The notes beneath the pieces are model-generated. The model saw nothing but the letters and a program-made list of their open reading frames with translations. It was not told the DNA's origin and ran no database searches. Shown in pieces: positions 22,742 through 35,517 of a stretch of 64,000 nucleotides of DNA. Numbering within the stretch: the first letter of the stretch is position 1; each line of letters begins with the position of its first letter. Where the stretch lies: NCBI RefSeq assembly GCF_027580225.2, contig NC_073341.2, positions 16,986,501 to 17,050,500 on the forward strand. Direction: 5' to 3'. Made by a program: the position numbers and the translations under genes. The stretch comes from Misgurnus anguillicaudatus. Lineage: Eukaryota > Chordata > Actinopteri > Cypriniformes > Cobitidae.

Positions 22742-24161
22742 TTCATGAGGCAGCAGACAAGAGATTAGAGAGCTGAAAGGATTAACATGTCAATCACCAA
22801 AGATGCAGAATTGACACAGCAGAAGTAGAAATAACAGAAATACAATGTACATTAGTTCAAGTGAAATTGAAGACAAGCAGATCATTATGTATAGTGATGC
22901 TATACAATGTAATAAACAGTCATATTAATTTATTACTATGACAAATAGACAACGTCACAGGCACGGTAAACTTTAGAGTGGTATTTCTAAGAAAGAGAAC
23001 AGAATATCAAAAATCTGTTCGGTCACATCTGTGCGGATTGCTCCAAACATTATACGAGCAGAACCTGACATAAAATACACAAAATTTGTAAAAGGAGTAG
23101 CGAAAAAATCATTTACCATATGCCTTACAATAACACCTGAACATAATGTTGGAAAATGACAAACAAGGTATCGTTGCGATCGGCATAAAACAGTGAATAC
23201 AATTTCACAAAGAAATTAATATCAGACAAAGTAATCAGAAGTTATAAGCAGTTCAATAAGAACTGTTATAGTTTATAACCCCTAGGTGGCGCTGTACTCT
23301 GACTTCCCATGTACCTTCAGGACATCATGTCGAAGCTCCTTACCATTTTTTGCGCGGATATGTCCAATAGTTCAAAAAATATAACAATTTATTTGAAATT
23401 TCAAAATGGCGGACAGGCGGTTTGGTCAAACCCGGCATAATTCACATCGACAGATGCGGCATGAGGTAAGCAATCCATAGACATCAAGATCATAATTTTC
23501 TGACAAACAGTTCAGAAGTTATGGGCAATAATAGCCTATTTTTCTATATCATGACCCATAGGTGGCGCTGTCACCAAATTTGGCATGGACCCCAAGTTCA
23601 TGGTCCACATGAAGTGTACCAAATTTCATTTCAATTGATAAAAGAATGACTGAGCTACAGCTTCAGAACCATTTTTGCGTCAACCTCGTTAAGTTTGCGC
23701 ATTTATTACTTTTGAACAAAGATCAATATCAAAATTCTGTTCGGTCATTTCTATGCGGCTCACTCCAAAGATCATCTGTGCCAAATCTCATAAGAATTGA
23801 ACCGCATTTGAAGGAGGAGTAGCGAAAAAACAAAATACTGTACATTTCAAAATGGCCGTTACTGTAATGGGTGGAGTCTTACTGTAAAGTATCAAATTCA
23901 ATAAGCGGGATGAGAGCAATCACGTGTACTAATTAGAATTTTCATAGATCAAATGGTTCACTATTTATAACAGTTTGAACATTGATATTTTGCACTGCTG
24001 GTGGCGCTATAGAGTTACTGCTAGACACCCCATTTTTGGTCACATAACTATTTATGATCACCACTACAACTGTGCCAAATTTCATCATTTTCCTATGTAC
24101 GGTTCATAGGGCTGCCATAGACGCCTATGGCTAAGAAACGGCAGAATAATAATAATAATAA

Positions 24162-25481
24162 ATATAGCTGCAAGCAGCGATACGGGGCCAAGCACCATCA
24201 GCGCAATGAGCACCAAAAGCACAGCAAGAAACATACAACGTATCAATCACCCAGGGTGCATTGAGCACCCAAGGTGCATCAAGAACACAAGGCGCCGCAA
24301 AGAACCCAAAGCGTAGCAATGACAGAGCAGAACCACCGCAGTGCAGAACAGCAACAGAAAACATGGCAAAAATAGAACATATGTGAACTACAGACAGGTC
24401 AAGAAGAATAGGTGGGAAAGAACAAAACTTTAATAGAAGAAATTAATACCTGCCTCAGGTTGGATTCGAACCCATGAACTCAGGATCTCTTTGCAAACGA
24501 CTTAACAGATGCGCCACTCAGTAGACACAGCTCAAGGAGCAGCAGAAAAGAGCTTAGAGCCATACAAAGAATTCAGAAGTTATAAGCAGTTCTATAAGAA
24601 CTGTTATAGTTTATACCCCTAGGTGGCGCTGTTCTCTGATTTCCTCAGGACGTCATGCCGAAGCTCCCTACCGATTTTTGCGCCGATATATACGATACTT
24701 CAAAAGTTATAGCAATTTATCATAAATTTCCAAATGGCGGACAGACGGTTCGGTCAATCCCGGCATAATACACATCGACAGATGCGGCATGAGCCAAGGA
24801 ATCCGTAGACACCAAGATCATAATTTTCTGACAAACGATTCAGAAGTTATGCCCAAAAATAGCCTTTTTTCATATCTCATGACCGATAGGTGGCGCTGTC
24901 ACCAAATTTGGCATGGACCCCCAGTTCATGGTCGACATGAAGCGTACCAAATTTCATCTCGATTGATCAAAGAATGACCGAGATACAGCTTCAGAACCAA
25001 TTTTGCGTCAATCTCGTTAAGTTCGCGCATTAATTACTTTTGAATAAAGAAAAATATCAAAATTCTGTTCAGTCATTTCTATGCGGCTCACTCCAAAGAT
25101 CACATGTGCCAAATCTCATAAGAATTGAACCAAATTTGACGGAGGAGTAGCGAAAAAACGAAATACTGTACATTTCAAAATGGCCGATACTGTAATGGGA
25201 GGAGTCTTACTGTAAAGTATCAAATTCAATAAGCGGGATGAGAGCAATCACGTGTACTAAGTAGAATTCTCATAGATCTAATGGATCACGAGTTATAACC
25301 ATTTGAATATTGAATTTTTGAGATGATGGTGGCGCTATAGAGTTACTGCTAGAGACCCCATTTTTGGCCAAATGACTATTTATGACCACCACTACAACTG
25401 TGCCAAATTTCATCATTTTCCTACATACGGTTCATAGGGCTGCCATAGACTCCCATTGGGGAAGCGGAAAAATAATAATAA
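24162..25481 (+). repeat. Unit 12, class A
   Basis: A compact 1320-bp class A unit with one tRNA-like module and GGTGGCGCT at 24622, 24889 and 25328. It ends in a short TAA tract joined directly to the next unit, without the hairpin module. Confidence 0.85.
24447..24531 (-). repeat. tRNA-like module, class A
   Basis: The core GGATTCGAACCC is at 24462-24473. Confidence 0.7.
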
Positions 25482-25766
25482 ATATAGCTGCAAGCAGCGA
25501 TACGGGGCCAAGCACAATCAGCGCAATGAGCTCCCAAAGCACAGCAAGAAAGATACAACTTATCAATCACCCAGGGTGCATTGAGCACCCAAGGTGCATC
25601 AAGAACACAAGGCTCAGCAAAGAACCCAAAGCGTAGCAATGACAGAGCAGAACCACCGCAGTGCAGAGCAGCAACAGAAAACATGGCAAAAATAGAACAT
25701 ATGTGAACTACAGACAGGTCAAAAAGAATAGGTGAGAGAGAACTAAACTATAATAGAAGAAATTAA

Positions 25767-25851
25767 CACCTGGCTCAGGTGGGATTCGAACCCATGAACT
25801 CAGAATCTCTATGCAAACGACTTAACAGATGCGCCACTCAGTAGACACAGC
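25767..25851 (-). repeat. tRNA-like module, class A
   Basis: The core GGGATTCGAACCC is at 25781-25793. Confidence 0.7.
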
Positions 25852-26826
25852 TCAAGGGGCAGCAGAAAAGAGCTTACATGCCATACAAAGATTCAGAAGT
25901 TATAAGCAGTTCTATAAGAACTGTTATAGTTTATACCCCTAGGTGGCGCTGTTCTCTGATTTCCTCAGGACGTCATGCCGAAGCTCCCTACCGATTTTTG
26001 CGCCGATATATCCGATACTTCAAAAGTTATAGCAATTTATCACAGATTTCAAAATGGCGGACAGGCGGTTCGGTCAATCCCGGCATAATACATATCGGCA
26101 GATGCGGCATGAGCCAAGGAATCCGCAGACACCAAGATCATAATTTTCTGACAAACGATTCAGAAGTTATGCGCAAAAATAGCCTTTTTTCCTATCTCAT
26201 GACCCATAGGTGGCGCTGTCACCAAATTTGGCATGGACCCCCATTTCATGGTCGACATGAAGCGTACCAAATTTCATCTCGATTGATCAAAGAATGACCG
26301 AGATACAGCCTCAGAACCAATTTTGCGTCAATCTCGTTAAGTTCACGCATTAATTACTTTTGAATAAAGAAAAATATCAAAATTCTGTTCGGTCATTTCT
26401 ATGCGGCTCACTCCAAAGATCACATGTGCCAAATCTCATAAGAATTGAACCAAATTTGAAGGAGGAGTAGCGAAAAAACGAAATACTGTACATTTCAAAA
26501 TGGCCGCTACTGTAATGGGTGGAGTCTTACTGTAAGGAATTAAAAACAATAAGCATGAGAAGAGCAATCACGTGTACTAAGTAGAATTTTCATAGAGCAA
26601 ATGGATCACGAGTTATAACCATTTGAACATTGAATTTTTGAGATGATGGTGGCGCTATAGAGTTACTGCTAGAGACCCCATTTTTGGTCACATGACTATT
26701 TATGACCACCACTACAACTATGCCAAATTTCATCATTTTCCTACATACGGTTCATAGGGCTGCCATAGACTCCCATTGGGGAAGATTAAGATTAAGATTA
26801 AGAAGAATAATAATACTAACAGAAAC

Positions 26827-26969
26827 AATAGGTGCCACAGCACCATAGGTGCTTGGCCCCTAATAATACTAACAGAAACAATAGGTGCCACAGCACCATA
26901 GGTGCTTGGCCCCTAATAATACTAACAGAAACAATAGGTGCCACAGCACCATAGGTGCTTGGCCCCTAA
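26827..26969 (+). repeat. Three tandem 3' hairpin modules, 53-bp period
   Basis: Hairpins AGCACC-ATA-GGTGCT at 26839, 26892 and 26945, exactly 53 bp apart, each followed by TGGCCCCTAA and TAATACTAACAGAAACAATAG. The near-identity of the copies points to recent local duplication. Confidence 0.9.
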
Positions 26970-27242
26970 ATATAGCTGCAAGCAGCAATTGCGGGGTCAA
27001 GCACCTTCAGCGCAATGAGCACCCAAAGCACAGCAAAAACCACACGACGCAGCAAATGCGCAAAGCGCAGTAAGCGCGCAATACAGAGCCCGAACCCGAA
27101 GCAAAGCAAATGCTGAGCAGAACCACTGCAGTGCGGAGCAACAACAGAAAAGATTTCAAAAATATAACAAGTGTGGAAAACCAGACAGGTCGAGAAGAAC
27201 GTGTTAAAGGGAACACAAAAGGAAATCTCAATAAGTGAAAGT

Positions 27243-27565
27243 AAGAGCTGGGTTTCGAACCCATGACCTCATGTTCCCAAAGCACAGCACTAACCGCATG
27301 CGCCACTGAGTAAATGATTAAACCACTGAGTTGGTGTGTCCAAGCTATAGAATACAGCTTTACAGCTATAAACATTGATATCCAGCAATTACCAAAAGTG
27401 TAGAAATGACAACAGAGAGCACAAATAACTGAAATACAATGTATAGTATGAAAATCACAAAACTTAAGTGAGAAAAAAAGTTAAGACAAAAAACCACTGC
27501 ACATGGGATTCGAACCGATGAACTCAGGTTCTCAAAGCACAGCACTAACCGCATGCGCCACTGAG
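27243..27565 (-). repeat. Two class B tRNA-like modules
   Basis: Cores at 27250-27262 (GGGTTTCGAACCC) and 27505-27517 (GGGATTCGAACCG). Confidence 0.7.
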
Positions 27566-29020
27566 GAATCATAGGTTAAAAGGCTGTGGAAAAGAGGCTT
27601 CAAAACTGCAAACATTGACATGCCAATCACTGAAAGGGCAGAAATAACACAACAAAGCAAAAATAAACAGAAATACAAAGTGTAGGGCAATCAGATAACT
27701 TAAATGGCACTGAATTCGTGAAGAACATTTTGTACAATAATGAACAACATGGGCAAATTTTGTCAGATTCTTTTTAATATGACAAAGGGACAGCATGACA
27801 GGCACGGTCCACTTTACAGAGGTATTTCTCAAAAATTTGACACTCAGCAGAAAAATCTGTTCAGTCACGTCTGTGCGGATTGCTCCAAACATTATACAAG
27901 CAGAACCTGGCATAAAATAAACAAAATTTGTAAAAGGAGTAGCGAAAAAATCATTTACCATATGCCTTACAATAACACATGAACAGAATGATGGAAAATG
28001 ACAAACAAGGTATTGTTGCGATCGTCAAAAACCAGTAAATAAAATTTCACAAAGAAAATGTATATCAGACAAAGTATTCTGAAGATATAAGCAGTTCTAT
28101 AAGAACTGTTATAGTTTATAACCCCTAGGTGGCGCTGTACTCTGACTTCCCAGGTACCTTCAGGACATCATGCCGAAGCTCCCTGACTATTTTTGCACGA
28201 ATATGTCCAATAGTTCAAAAGATATAACAATTTATGATCAATTTCAAAATGGCAGACAGGTGGTGTGGTCAAACCCGACATAATACATATCGACAGATTC
28301 GGCATGAGCCAAGGAATCCGTAAACACCAACATCATAATTTTCTGACAAACAATTCAGTAGTTATGGGCAAAAAAAGACATTTTTCATATCTCATGACCC
28401 ATAGGTGGCGCTGTCACCAAATTTTGCATGAACCCCAAGTTCATGGTCCACATGAAGTGTACCAAATTTCATTTCAATTGATCAAAGAATGACCGAGATA
28501 CAGCTTCAGAACCATTTTTGCGTCAACCTCGTTAAGTTTGCGCATTTATTACTTTTGAACAAAGATAAATATCAAAATTCTGTTCGGTCATTTCTGTGCG
28601 GCTCACTCCAAAGTTCACCTGTGCCAAATTTCATAACAATTTAACCAAATTTGAAGGAGGAGTAGCGAATAAACGGAATACTGTACATTTCAAAATGGCC
28701 GCTACTGTAATGGGTGGAGTTTTCATGTAAGGTATTAAAAAAAATAAGCATGAGGAGAGCAATCACGTGTACTAAGTAGAATTTTCATAGATCAAGCGGA
28801 TCAGCAGTTATAACCATTTGAACATTGAATTTTTGCACTGCTGGTGGCGCTATAGAGTTAGTACTAGAGACCCCATTTTTGGTCACGTGACTTTTTAAGA
28901 CCACCACTACAACTGTGCAAAATTTCATCATTTTCCTATGTACGGTTCATAGGGCTGCCATAGACGCCTATGGCTAAGAAGAAGAAGAAACAGCAGAATA
29001 ATAATAATACTGACAATTCC

Positions 29021-29110
29021 AATAGGTGTCTCAGCACCTTCGGTGCTTGACCCCTAATAATACTAACAATTACAATAGGTGTCTCAGCACCTTCGGTGCT
29101 TGACCCCTAA
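29021..29110 (+). repeat. Two tandem 3' hairpin modules, 53-bp period
   Basis: Hairpins with a TTC loop at 29033-29047 and 29086-29100. Confidence 0.85.
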
Positions 29111-30447
29111 ATATAGCTGCAAGCAGCGATACGGGGCCAAGCACCATCAGCGCAATGAGCACCATAAGCACAGCAAGAAAGATACAACGTATCAATCACC
29201 CAGGGCGCATTGAGCACCCAAGGTGCATCAAGAACACAAGGCTCAGCAAAGAACCCAAAGCGTAGCAATGACAGAGCAGAACCACCGCAGTGCAGAGCAG
29301 CAACAGAAAACATGGCAAAAATAGAACATATGTGAACTACAGACAAGTCAAGAAGAATAGGTGGGAAAGAACAAAACTTTAAAATAGAAGAAATTAACAC
29401 CTGCCTCAGGCAGGATTCGAACCCAAGAACTCAGGATCTCTATCCATGCGACCTAGCAGATGCGCCACTCAGTAGACACAGCTCAAGAGCAGCAGAAAAC
29501 AGCTTACATGCCATACAAAGAATTCAGAAGTTATAAGCAGTTCTATAAGAACTGTTATAGTTTATAACCCCTAGGTGGCGCTGTTCTCTGATTTCCTCAG
29601 GACATCATGCCGAAGCTCCCTACCGATTTTTGCGCCGATATATCCGATACTTCAAAAGTTATAGCAATTTATCTCAAATTTCAAAATGGCAGACAGACGG
29701 TTCGGTCAATCCCGGCATAATACACATCGACAGATGTGGCATGAGCCAAGGAATCCGTAGACACCAAGATCATAAATTTCTGACAAACGATTCAGAAGTT
29801 ATGCGCAAAAATAGCCTTTTTTCATATCTCATGACCCATAGGTGGCGCTGTCACCAAATTTGGCATAAACCCACAGTTCATGGTCGACATGAAGTGTACC
29901 AAATTTCATCTCGATTGATCAAAGAATGACGGAGATACAGCTTCAGAACCAATTTTGCGTCAATCTCGTTAAGTTCACGCATTAATTACTTTTGAATAAA
30001 GAAAAATATCAAAATTCTGTTCGGTCATTTCTATGCGGCTCACTCCATAGATCACCTGTGCCAAATCTCATAAGAATGGAACAAAATTTGAAGGAGGAGT
30101 AGCGAAAAAACTAAATACTGTACATTTCAAAATGGCCGCTACTGTAATGGGCGGAGTCTTACTGTAAAGTATCAAATTCAATAAGCGAGATGAGAGCAAT
30201 CATGTGTACTAAGTAGAATTTTCATAGATCCAATGGATCACCAGTTATAACCATTTGAACATTGAATTTTTGAGCTGATGGTGGCGCTATAGAGTTATGG
30301 CTAGAGACCCCATTTTTGGCCACATGACTATTTATGATCACCACTACAAATGTGCCAAATTTCATCATTTTCCTACATACGGTTCATAGGGCTGCCATAG
30401 ACTCCCATTGGGGAAGAAGAAAAATTAACTAACAGAAACAATGACCA
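29111..30447 (+). repeat. Unit 15, class A
   Basis: 1337 bp, the same length as unit 29 (56718-58054) and nearly identical to it. GGTGGCGCT is at 29574, 29841 and 30280. Ends in the hairpin-less GACC terminus, which goes with the GAGCTGATGG body variant. Confidence 0.85.
29397..29482 (-). repeat. tRNA-like module, class A
   Basis: The core AGGATTCGAACCC is at 29412-29424. Confidence 0.7.
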
Positions 30448-30732
30448 ATATAGCTGCAAGCAGCGATACGGGGCCAAGCACCATCAGCGCAATGAGCACC
30501 AAAAGCACAGCAAGAAACATACAACGTATCGATCACCCAGGGCGCATTGAGCACCCAAGGTGCATCAAAAACACAAGGCTCAGCAAAGAACCCAAAGCGT
30601 AGCAATGACAGAGCAGAACCACCGCAGTGCAGAGCAGCAACAGAAAACATGGCAAAAACAGAACATATGTGAACTACAGACAGGTCAAGAAGAATAGGTG
30701 GGAAAGAACAAAACTTTAATAGAAGAAATTAA

Positions 30733-30817
30733 CACCTGGCTCAGGTTGGATTCGAACCCATGAACTCATGATCTCTTTGCATGCGACTTAACAGATGCGC
30801 CACTCAGTAGACACAGC
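30733..30817 (-). repeat. tRNA-like module, class A
   Basis: The core GGATTCGAACCC is at 30748-30759. Confidence 0.7.
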
Positions 30818-31198
30818 TCAAGGAGCAGCAGAAAAGAGCTTACATGCCATACAAAGAATTCAGAAGTTATAAGCAGTTCTATAAGAACTGTTATAGTTTA
30901 TACCCCTAGGTGGCGCTGTTCTCTGATTTCCTCAGGACGTCATGCCGAAGCTCCCTACCGATTTTTGCGCCGATATATCTGATACTTCAAAAGTTATAGC
31001 AATTTATCACAGATTTCAAAATGGCGGACAGGCGGTTCGGTCAATCCCGGCATAATACATATCGACAGATGCGGCATAAGCCAAGGAATCCGTAGACACC
31101 AAGATCATAATTTTCTGACAAACGATTCGCACGTGTGGAAAACCAGACAGGTTCAGAAGAATAGGTGAGAAAGAAAAAACGTTAATAGAAGAAATTAA

Positions 31199-31282
31199 AA
31201 CTTGCCTTAGGCGGGATTCGATTCCAAGAATTCAGAATCTCGTTGCGTGTGACTTACCAGTTGTGCCACTCAGTTGACACAG
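31199..31282 (-). repeat. tRNA-like module after chimeric join
   Basis: The core GGGATTCGATTCC is at 31213-31225; the A-box region TTGTGCCACTCAG is altered. Confidence 0.65.
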
Positions 31283-32704
31283 TTCAAGGGGCAGCAGAAA
31301 AGTGGTTTTAGAGATGCAAGGATTGACATATGCTAATCACCAAAGATGCAAAAATGACACAGCAGAGCAGAAATAACAGAAATACAATGTATATGAGAAT
31401 CAAAAAGCTCAAGTGAGATTGAAAACAAGAAGAACATTATGTACAGTGATGCTATAAAATGTAGCATACAGTAATTAACTATGACAAATAGACAACGTCA
31501 CAGTCACGGTCAACTTTAAAGAGATTTTTCTCAAAAAAATTCCTAGGTGCCAAAAAAATCTGTTCAGTCATTTCTGTGCGGATTGCTCCAAACATTATAC
31601 GAGCAGAACCTGGCATAAAATAAACAAAATTTGTAAAAGGAGTAGCGAAAAAATCGTTTACCATATTCCTTACAATAACATATGAACAGAATGATGGGAA
31701 ATGACAAATGTGGTATCGTTGCGATCGGCATAAACCAGTGAATACAATTTCACAAAGAAAATGAATATCAGACAAAGTATTCAGAAGTTATAAGCAGTTC
31801 TATAAGAACTGTTACGGTTTATAACCCCTAGGTGGCGCCATACTCTGACTTCCCAGGTACCCTAAGGACAACATGTCGAAGCTCCCTACCTTTTTTTGCG
31901 CCGATATATCCGATACTTCAAAAGTTATAGCAATTTATCACAGATTTCAAAATGGCGGACAGGCGGTTCGGTCAATCCCGGCATAATACATATCTGCAGA
32001 TGCGGCATGAGCCAAGGAATCCGTAGACACCAAGATCATAATTTTCTGACAAACGATTCAGAAGTTATGCGCAAAAATAGCCTTTTTTCCTATCTCATGA
32101 CCCATAGGTGGCGCTGTCACCAAATTTGGCATGGACCCCCATTTCATGGTCGACATGAAGCGTACCAAATTTCATCTCGATTAATCAAAGAGTGACCGAG
32201 ATACAGCTTCAGAACCAATTTTGCGTCAATCTCGTTAAGTTCACGCATTAATTACTTTTGAATAAAGAAAAATATCAAAATTCTGTTCAGTCATTTCTAT
32301 GCGGCTCACTCCAAAGATCACATGTGCCAAATCTCATAAGAATTGAACCAAATTTGAAGGAGGAGTAGCGAAAAAACGAAATACTGTACATTTCAAAATG
32401 GCCGCTACTGTAATGGGTGGAGTCTTACTGTAAAGTATAAAATTCAATAAGCGGGAGGAGAGCAATCACGTGTACTAAGTAGAATTCTCATAGATCTAAT
32501 GGATCACGAGTTATAACCATTTGAACATTGAATTTTTGAGATGATGGTGGCGCTATAGAGTTACTGCTAGAGACCCCATTTTTGGCCAAATGACTATTTA
32601 TGACCACCACTACAACTGTGCCAAATTTCATCATTTTCCTACATACGGTTCATAGGGCTGCCATAGACTCCCATTGGGGAAGAAAAAGAAGAAAGTACAA
32701 TAAC

Positions 32705-32741
32705 AATAGGTGCCACAGCACCATAGGTGCTTGGCCCCTAA
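32705..32741 (+). repeat. 3' terminal hairpin module, GGCCCC type
   Basis: The hairpin is at 32717-32731 with an ATA loop. Confidence 0.8.
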
Positions 32742-33025
32742 ATATAGCTGCAAGCAGCGATACGGGGCCAAGCACAATCAGCGCAATGAGCTCCCAAAGC
32801 ACAGCAAGAAAGATACAACTTATCAATCACTCAGGGCGCATTGAGCACCCAAGGTGCATCAAGAACACAAGGCTCAGCAAAGAACCCAAAGCGTAACAAT
32901 GACAGAGCAGAACCACCGCAGTGCAGAGCAGCAACAGAAAACATGGCAAAAATAGAACATATGTGAACTACAGACAGGTCAAGAAGAATAGGTGGGAAAG
33001 AACAAAACTTTAATAGAAGAAATGA

Positions 33026-33111
33026 ACATCTGCCTCAGGCAGGATTCGAACCCAAGAACTCAGGATCTCTATGCATACGACTTGACAGATGCGCCACTCA
33101 GTAGACACAGC
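33026..33111 (-). repeat. tRNA-like module, class A
   Basis: The core AGGATTCGAACCC is at 33041-33053. Confidence 0.7.
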
Positions 33112-34091
33112 TCAAGGGGCAGCAGAAAAGAGCTTACATGCCATACAAAGAATTCAGAAGTTATAATCAGTTCTATAAGAACTGTTATAGTTTATAAACC
33201 CTAGGTGGCGCTGTTCTCTGATTTCCTCAGGACGTCATGCCGAAGCTCCCTACCGATTTTTGCGCCGATATATCCGATACTTCAAAAGTTATAGCAATTT
33301 ATCACAGATTTCAAAATGGCGGACAGGCGGTTCGGTCAATCTCGGCATAATACATATCGACAGATGCGGCATGAGCCAAGGAATCCGTAGATACCAAGAT
33401 CATAATTTTCTGACAAACGATTCAGAAGTTATGCGCAAAAATAGCCTTTTTTCCTATCTCATGACCCATAGGTGGCGCTGTCACCAAATTTGGCATGGAC
33501 CCCCATTTCATGGTCGACATGAAGCGTACCAAATTTCATCTCGATTGATCAAAGAATGACCGAGATACAGCCTCAGAACCAATTTTGCGTCAATCTCGTT
33601 AAGTTCACGCATTAATTACTTCTGAATAAAGAAAAATATCAAAATTCTGTTCAGTCATTTCTATGCGGCTCACTCCAAAGATCACATGTGCCAAATCTCA
33701 TAAGAATTGAACCAAATTTGAAGGAGGAGTAGCGAAAAAACGAAATACTGTACATTTCAAAATGTCCGATACTGTAATGGGTGGAGTCTTACTGTAAGGT
33801 ATTAAAAACAATAAGCATGAGGAGAGCAATCACGTGTACTAAGTAGAATTTTCATAGAGCAAATGGATCACGAGTTATAACCATTTGAACATTGAATTTT
33901 TGAGATGATGGTGGCGCTATAGAGTTACTGCTAGAGACCCCATTTTTGGACAAATGACTATTTATGACCACCACTACAACTGTGCCAAATTTCATCATTT
34001 TCCTAAATACGGTTCATAGGGCTGCCATAGACTCCCATGGGGGAAGATTATGATTAAGAAGATTAAGAAGAAGAAAAATACTAACAGAAAC

Positions 34092-34128
34092 AATAGGTGC
34101 CACAGCACCATAGGTGCTTGGCCCCTAA
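34092..34128 (+). repeat. 3' terminal hairpin module, GGCCCC type
   Basis: The hairpin is at 34104-34118 with an ATA loop. Confidence 0.8.
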
Positions 34129-34413
34129 ATATAGCTGCAAGCAGCGATACGGGGCCAAGCACCATCAGCGCAATGAGCACCAAAAGCACAGCAAGAAACA
34201 TACAACGTATCAATCACCCAGGGCGCATTGAGCACCCAAGGTGCATCAAAAACACAAGGCTCAGCAAAGAACCCAAAGCGTAGCAATGACAGAGCAGAAC
34301 CACCGCAGTGCAGAGCAGCAACAGAAAACATGGCAAAAATAGAACATATGTGAACTACAGACAGGTCAAGAAGAATAGGTGGGAAAGAACAAAACTTTAA
34401 TAGAAGAAATTAA

Positions 34414-34498
34414 CACCTGGCTCAGGTTGGATTCGAACCCATGAACTCATGATCTCTTTGCATACGACTTAACAGATGCGCCACTCAGTAGACACAGC
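34414..34498 (-). repeat. tRNA-like module, class A
   Basis: The core GGATTCGAACCC is at 34429-34440. Confidence 0.7.
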
Positions 34499-35480
34499 TC
34501 AAGGAGCAGCAGAAAAGAGCTTGCATGCCATACAAAGAATTCAGAAGTTATAAGCAGTTCTATAAGAACTGTTAAAGTTTATACCCCTAGGTGGCGCTGT
34601 ACTCTGATTTCCCAGGTACCCTCAGGACATCTTGCCGAAGCTCCCTACCGACTTTTCCGCCGATATATCCGATACTTCAAAAGTTATAGCAATTTATCAC
34701 AGATTTCAAAATGGCGGACAGGCGGTTCGGTCAATCCCGGCATAATACATATCGACAGATGAGGCATGAGCCAAGGAATCCGTAGACAACAAAATCATAA
34801 TTTTCTGACAAACGATTCAGAAGTTATGCGCAAAAATTGCCTTTTTTCCTATCTCATGACCCATAGGTGGCGCTGTCACCAAATTTGGCATGGACCCCCA
34901 TTTCATGGTCGACATGAAGCGTACCAAATTTCATCTCGATTGATCAAAGAATGACCGAGATACAGCTTCAGAACCATTTTTGCGTCAATCTCGTTAAGTT
35001 CACGCATTAATTACTTTTGAATAAAGAAAAATATCAAAATTCTGTTCAGTCATTTCTATGCGGCTCACTCCAAAGATCACATGTGCCAAATCTCATAAGA
35101 ATTGAACCAAATTTGAAGGAGGAGTAGCGAAAAAACGAAATACTGTACATTTCAAAATGGCCGATACTGTAATGGGAGGAGTCTTACTGTAAAGTATCAA
35201 ATGCAATAAGCGGGATGAGAGCAATCACGTGTACTAAGTAGAATTCTCATAGATCTAATGGATCACGAGTTATAACCATTTGAACATTGAATTTTTGAGA
35301 TGATGGTGGCGCTATAGAGTTACTGCTAGAGACCCCATTTTTGGCCAAATGACTATTTATGACCACCACTACAACTGTGCCAAATTTCATCATTTTCCTA
35401 CATACGGTTCATAGGGCTGCCATAGACTCCCATTGGGGAAGATTAAGATTAAGAAGAATAATAATACTAACAGAAAAAAC

Positions 35481-35517
35481 AATAGGTGCCACAGCACCAT
35501 AGGTGCTTGGCCCCTAA
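35481..35517 (+). repeat. 3' terminal hairpin module, GGCCCC type
   Basis: The hairpin is at 35493-35507 with an ATA loop. Confidence 0.8.

Larger units (their letters stand above)
22052..24161 (+). repeat. Unit 11, class M
   Basis: Shares many rare variants with unit 28 (54537-56717), for example CACTCAGGTGACACAG, TTCTATATCATGACC, TGATAAAAGAATG and GTACTAATTAG, so the two are recent duplicates. GGTGGCGCT is at 23285, 23561 and 24000. It has no 3' hairpin; a TAA tract runs straight into unit 12. Confidence 0.85.
25482..26969 (+). repeat. Unit 13, class A with triple 3' module
   Basis: A class A body with GGTGGCGCT at 25942, 26209 and 26648. The tail contains three AAGATT hexamers (26782-26802), then three identical-type 3' modules. 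GGGGCC start and GGCCCC ends agree. Confidence 0.85.
26970..29110 (+). repeat. Unit 14, class B with double 3' module
   Basis: AATTGCGGGGTC start, two class B tRNA-like modules, and a body with GGTGGCGCT at 28128, 28404 and 28843. Two GACCCC-type 3' modules end it. Closely related to units 21, 25 and 26. Confidence 0.85.
30448..32741 (+). repeat. Unit 16, class A chimera
   Basis: Near-identical to unit 10 but without the 40-bp partial tRNA-module duplication. The chimeric restart is near 31127. GGTGGCGCT or GGTGGCGCC lies at 30909, 31831, 32107 and 32546. Confidence 0.85.
32742..34128 (+). repeat. Unit 17, class A
   Basis: A regular class A unit with one tRNA-like module and GGTGGCGCT at 33204, 33471 and 33910. 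The tail holds an imperfect GATTAAG repeat. Ends in a GGCCCC-type module. Confidence 0.85.
34129..35517 (+). repeat. Unit 18, class A
   Basis: GGTGGCGCT at 34590, 34866 and 35305. The first block reads CTCTGATTTCCCAGGTACC, intermediate between the class A and class M versions, a hint of gene conversion. AAGATT hexamers lie at 35439-35453. Confidence 0.85.

Noticed and set aside
26782..26802. Telomere-like hexamer repeat (AAGATT)3
   Set aside because: Only three copies, not TTAGGG, and placed in the variable A-rich tail of a unit.
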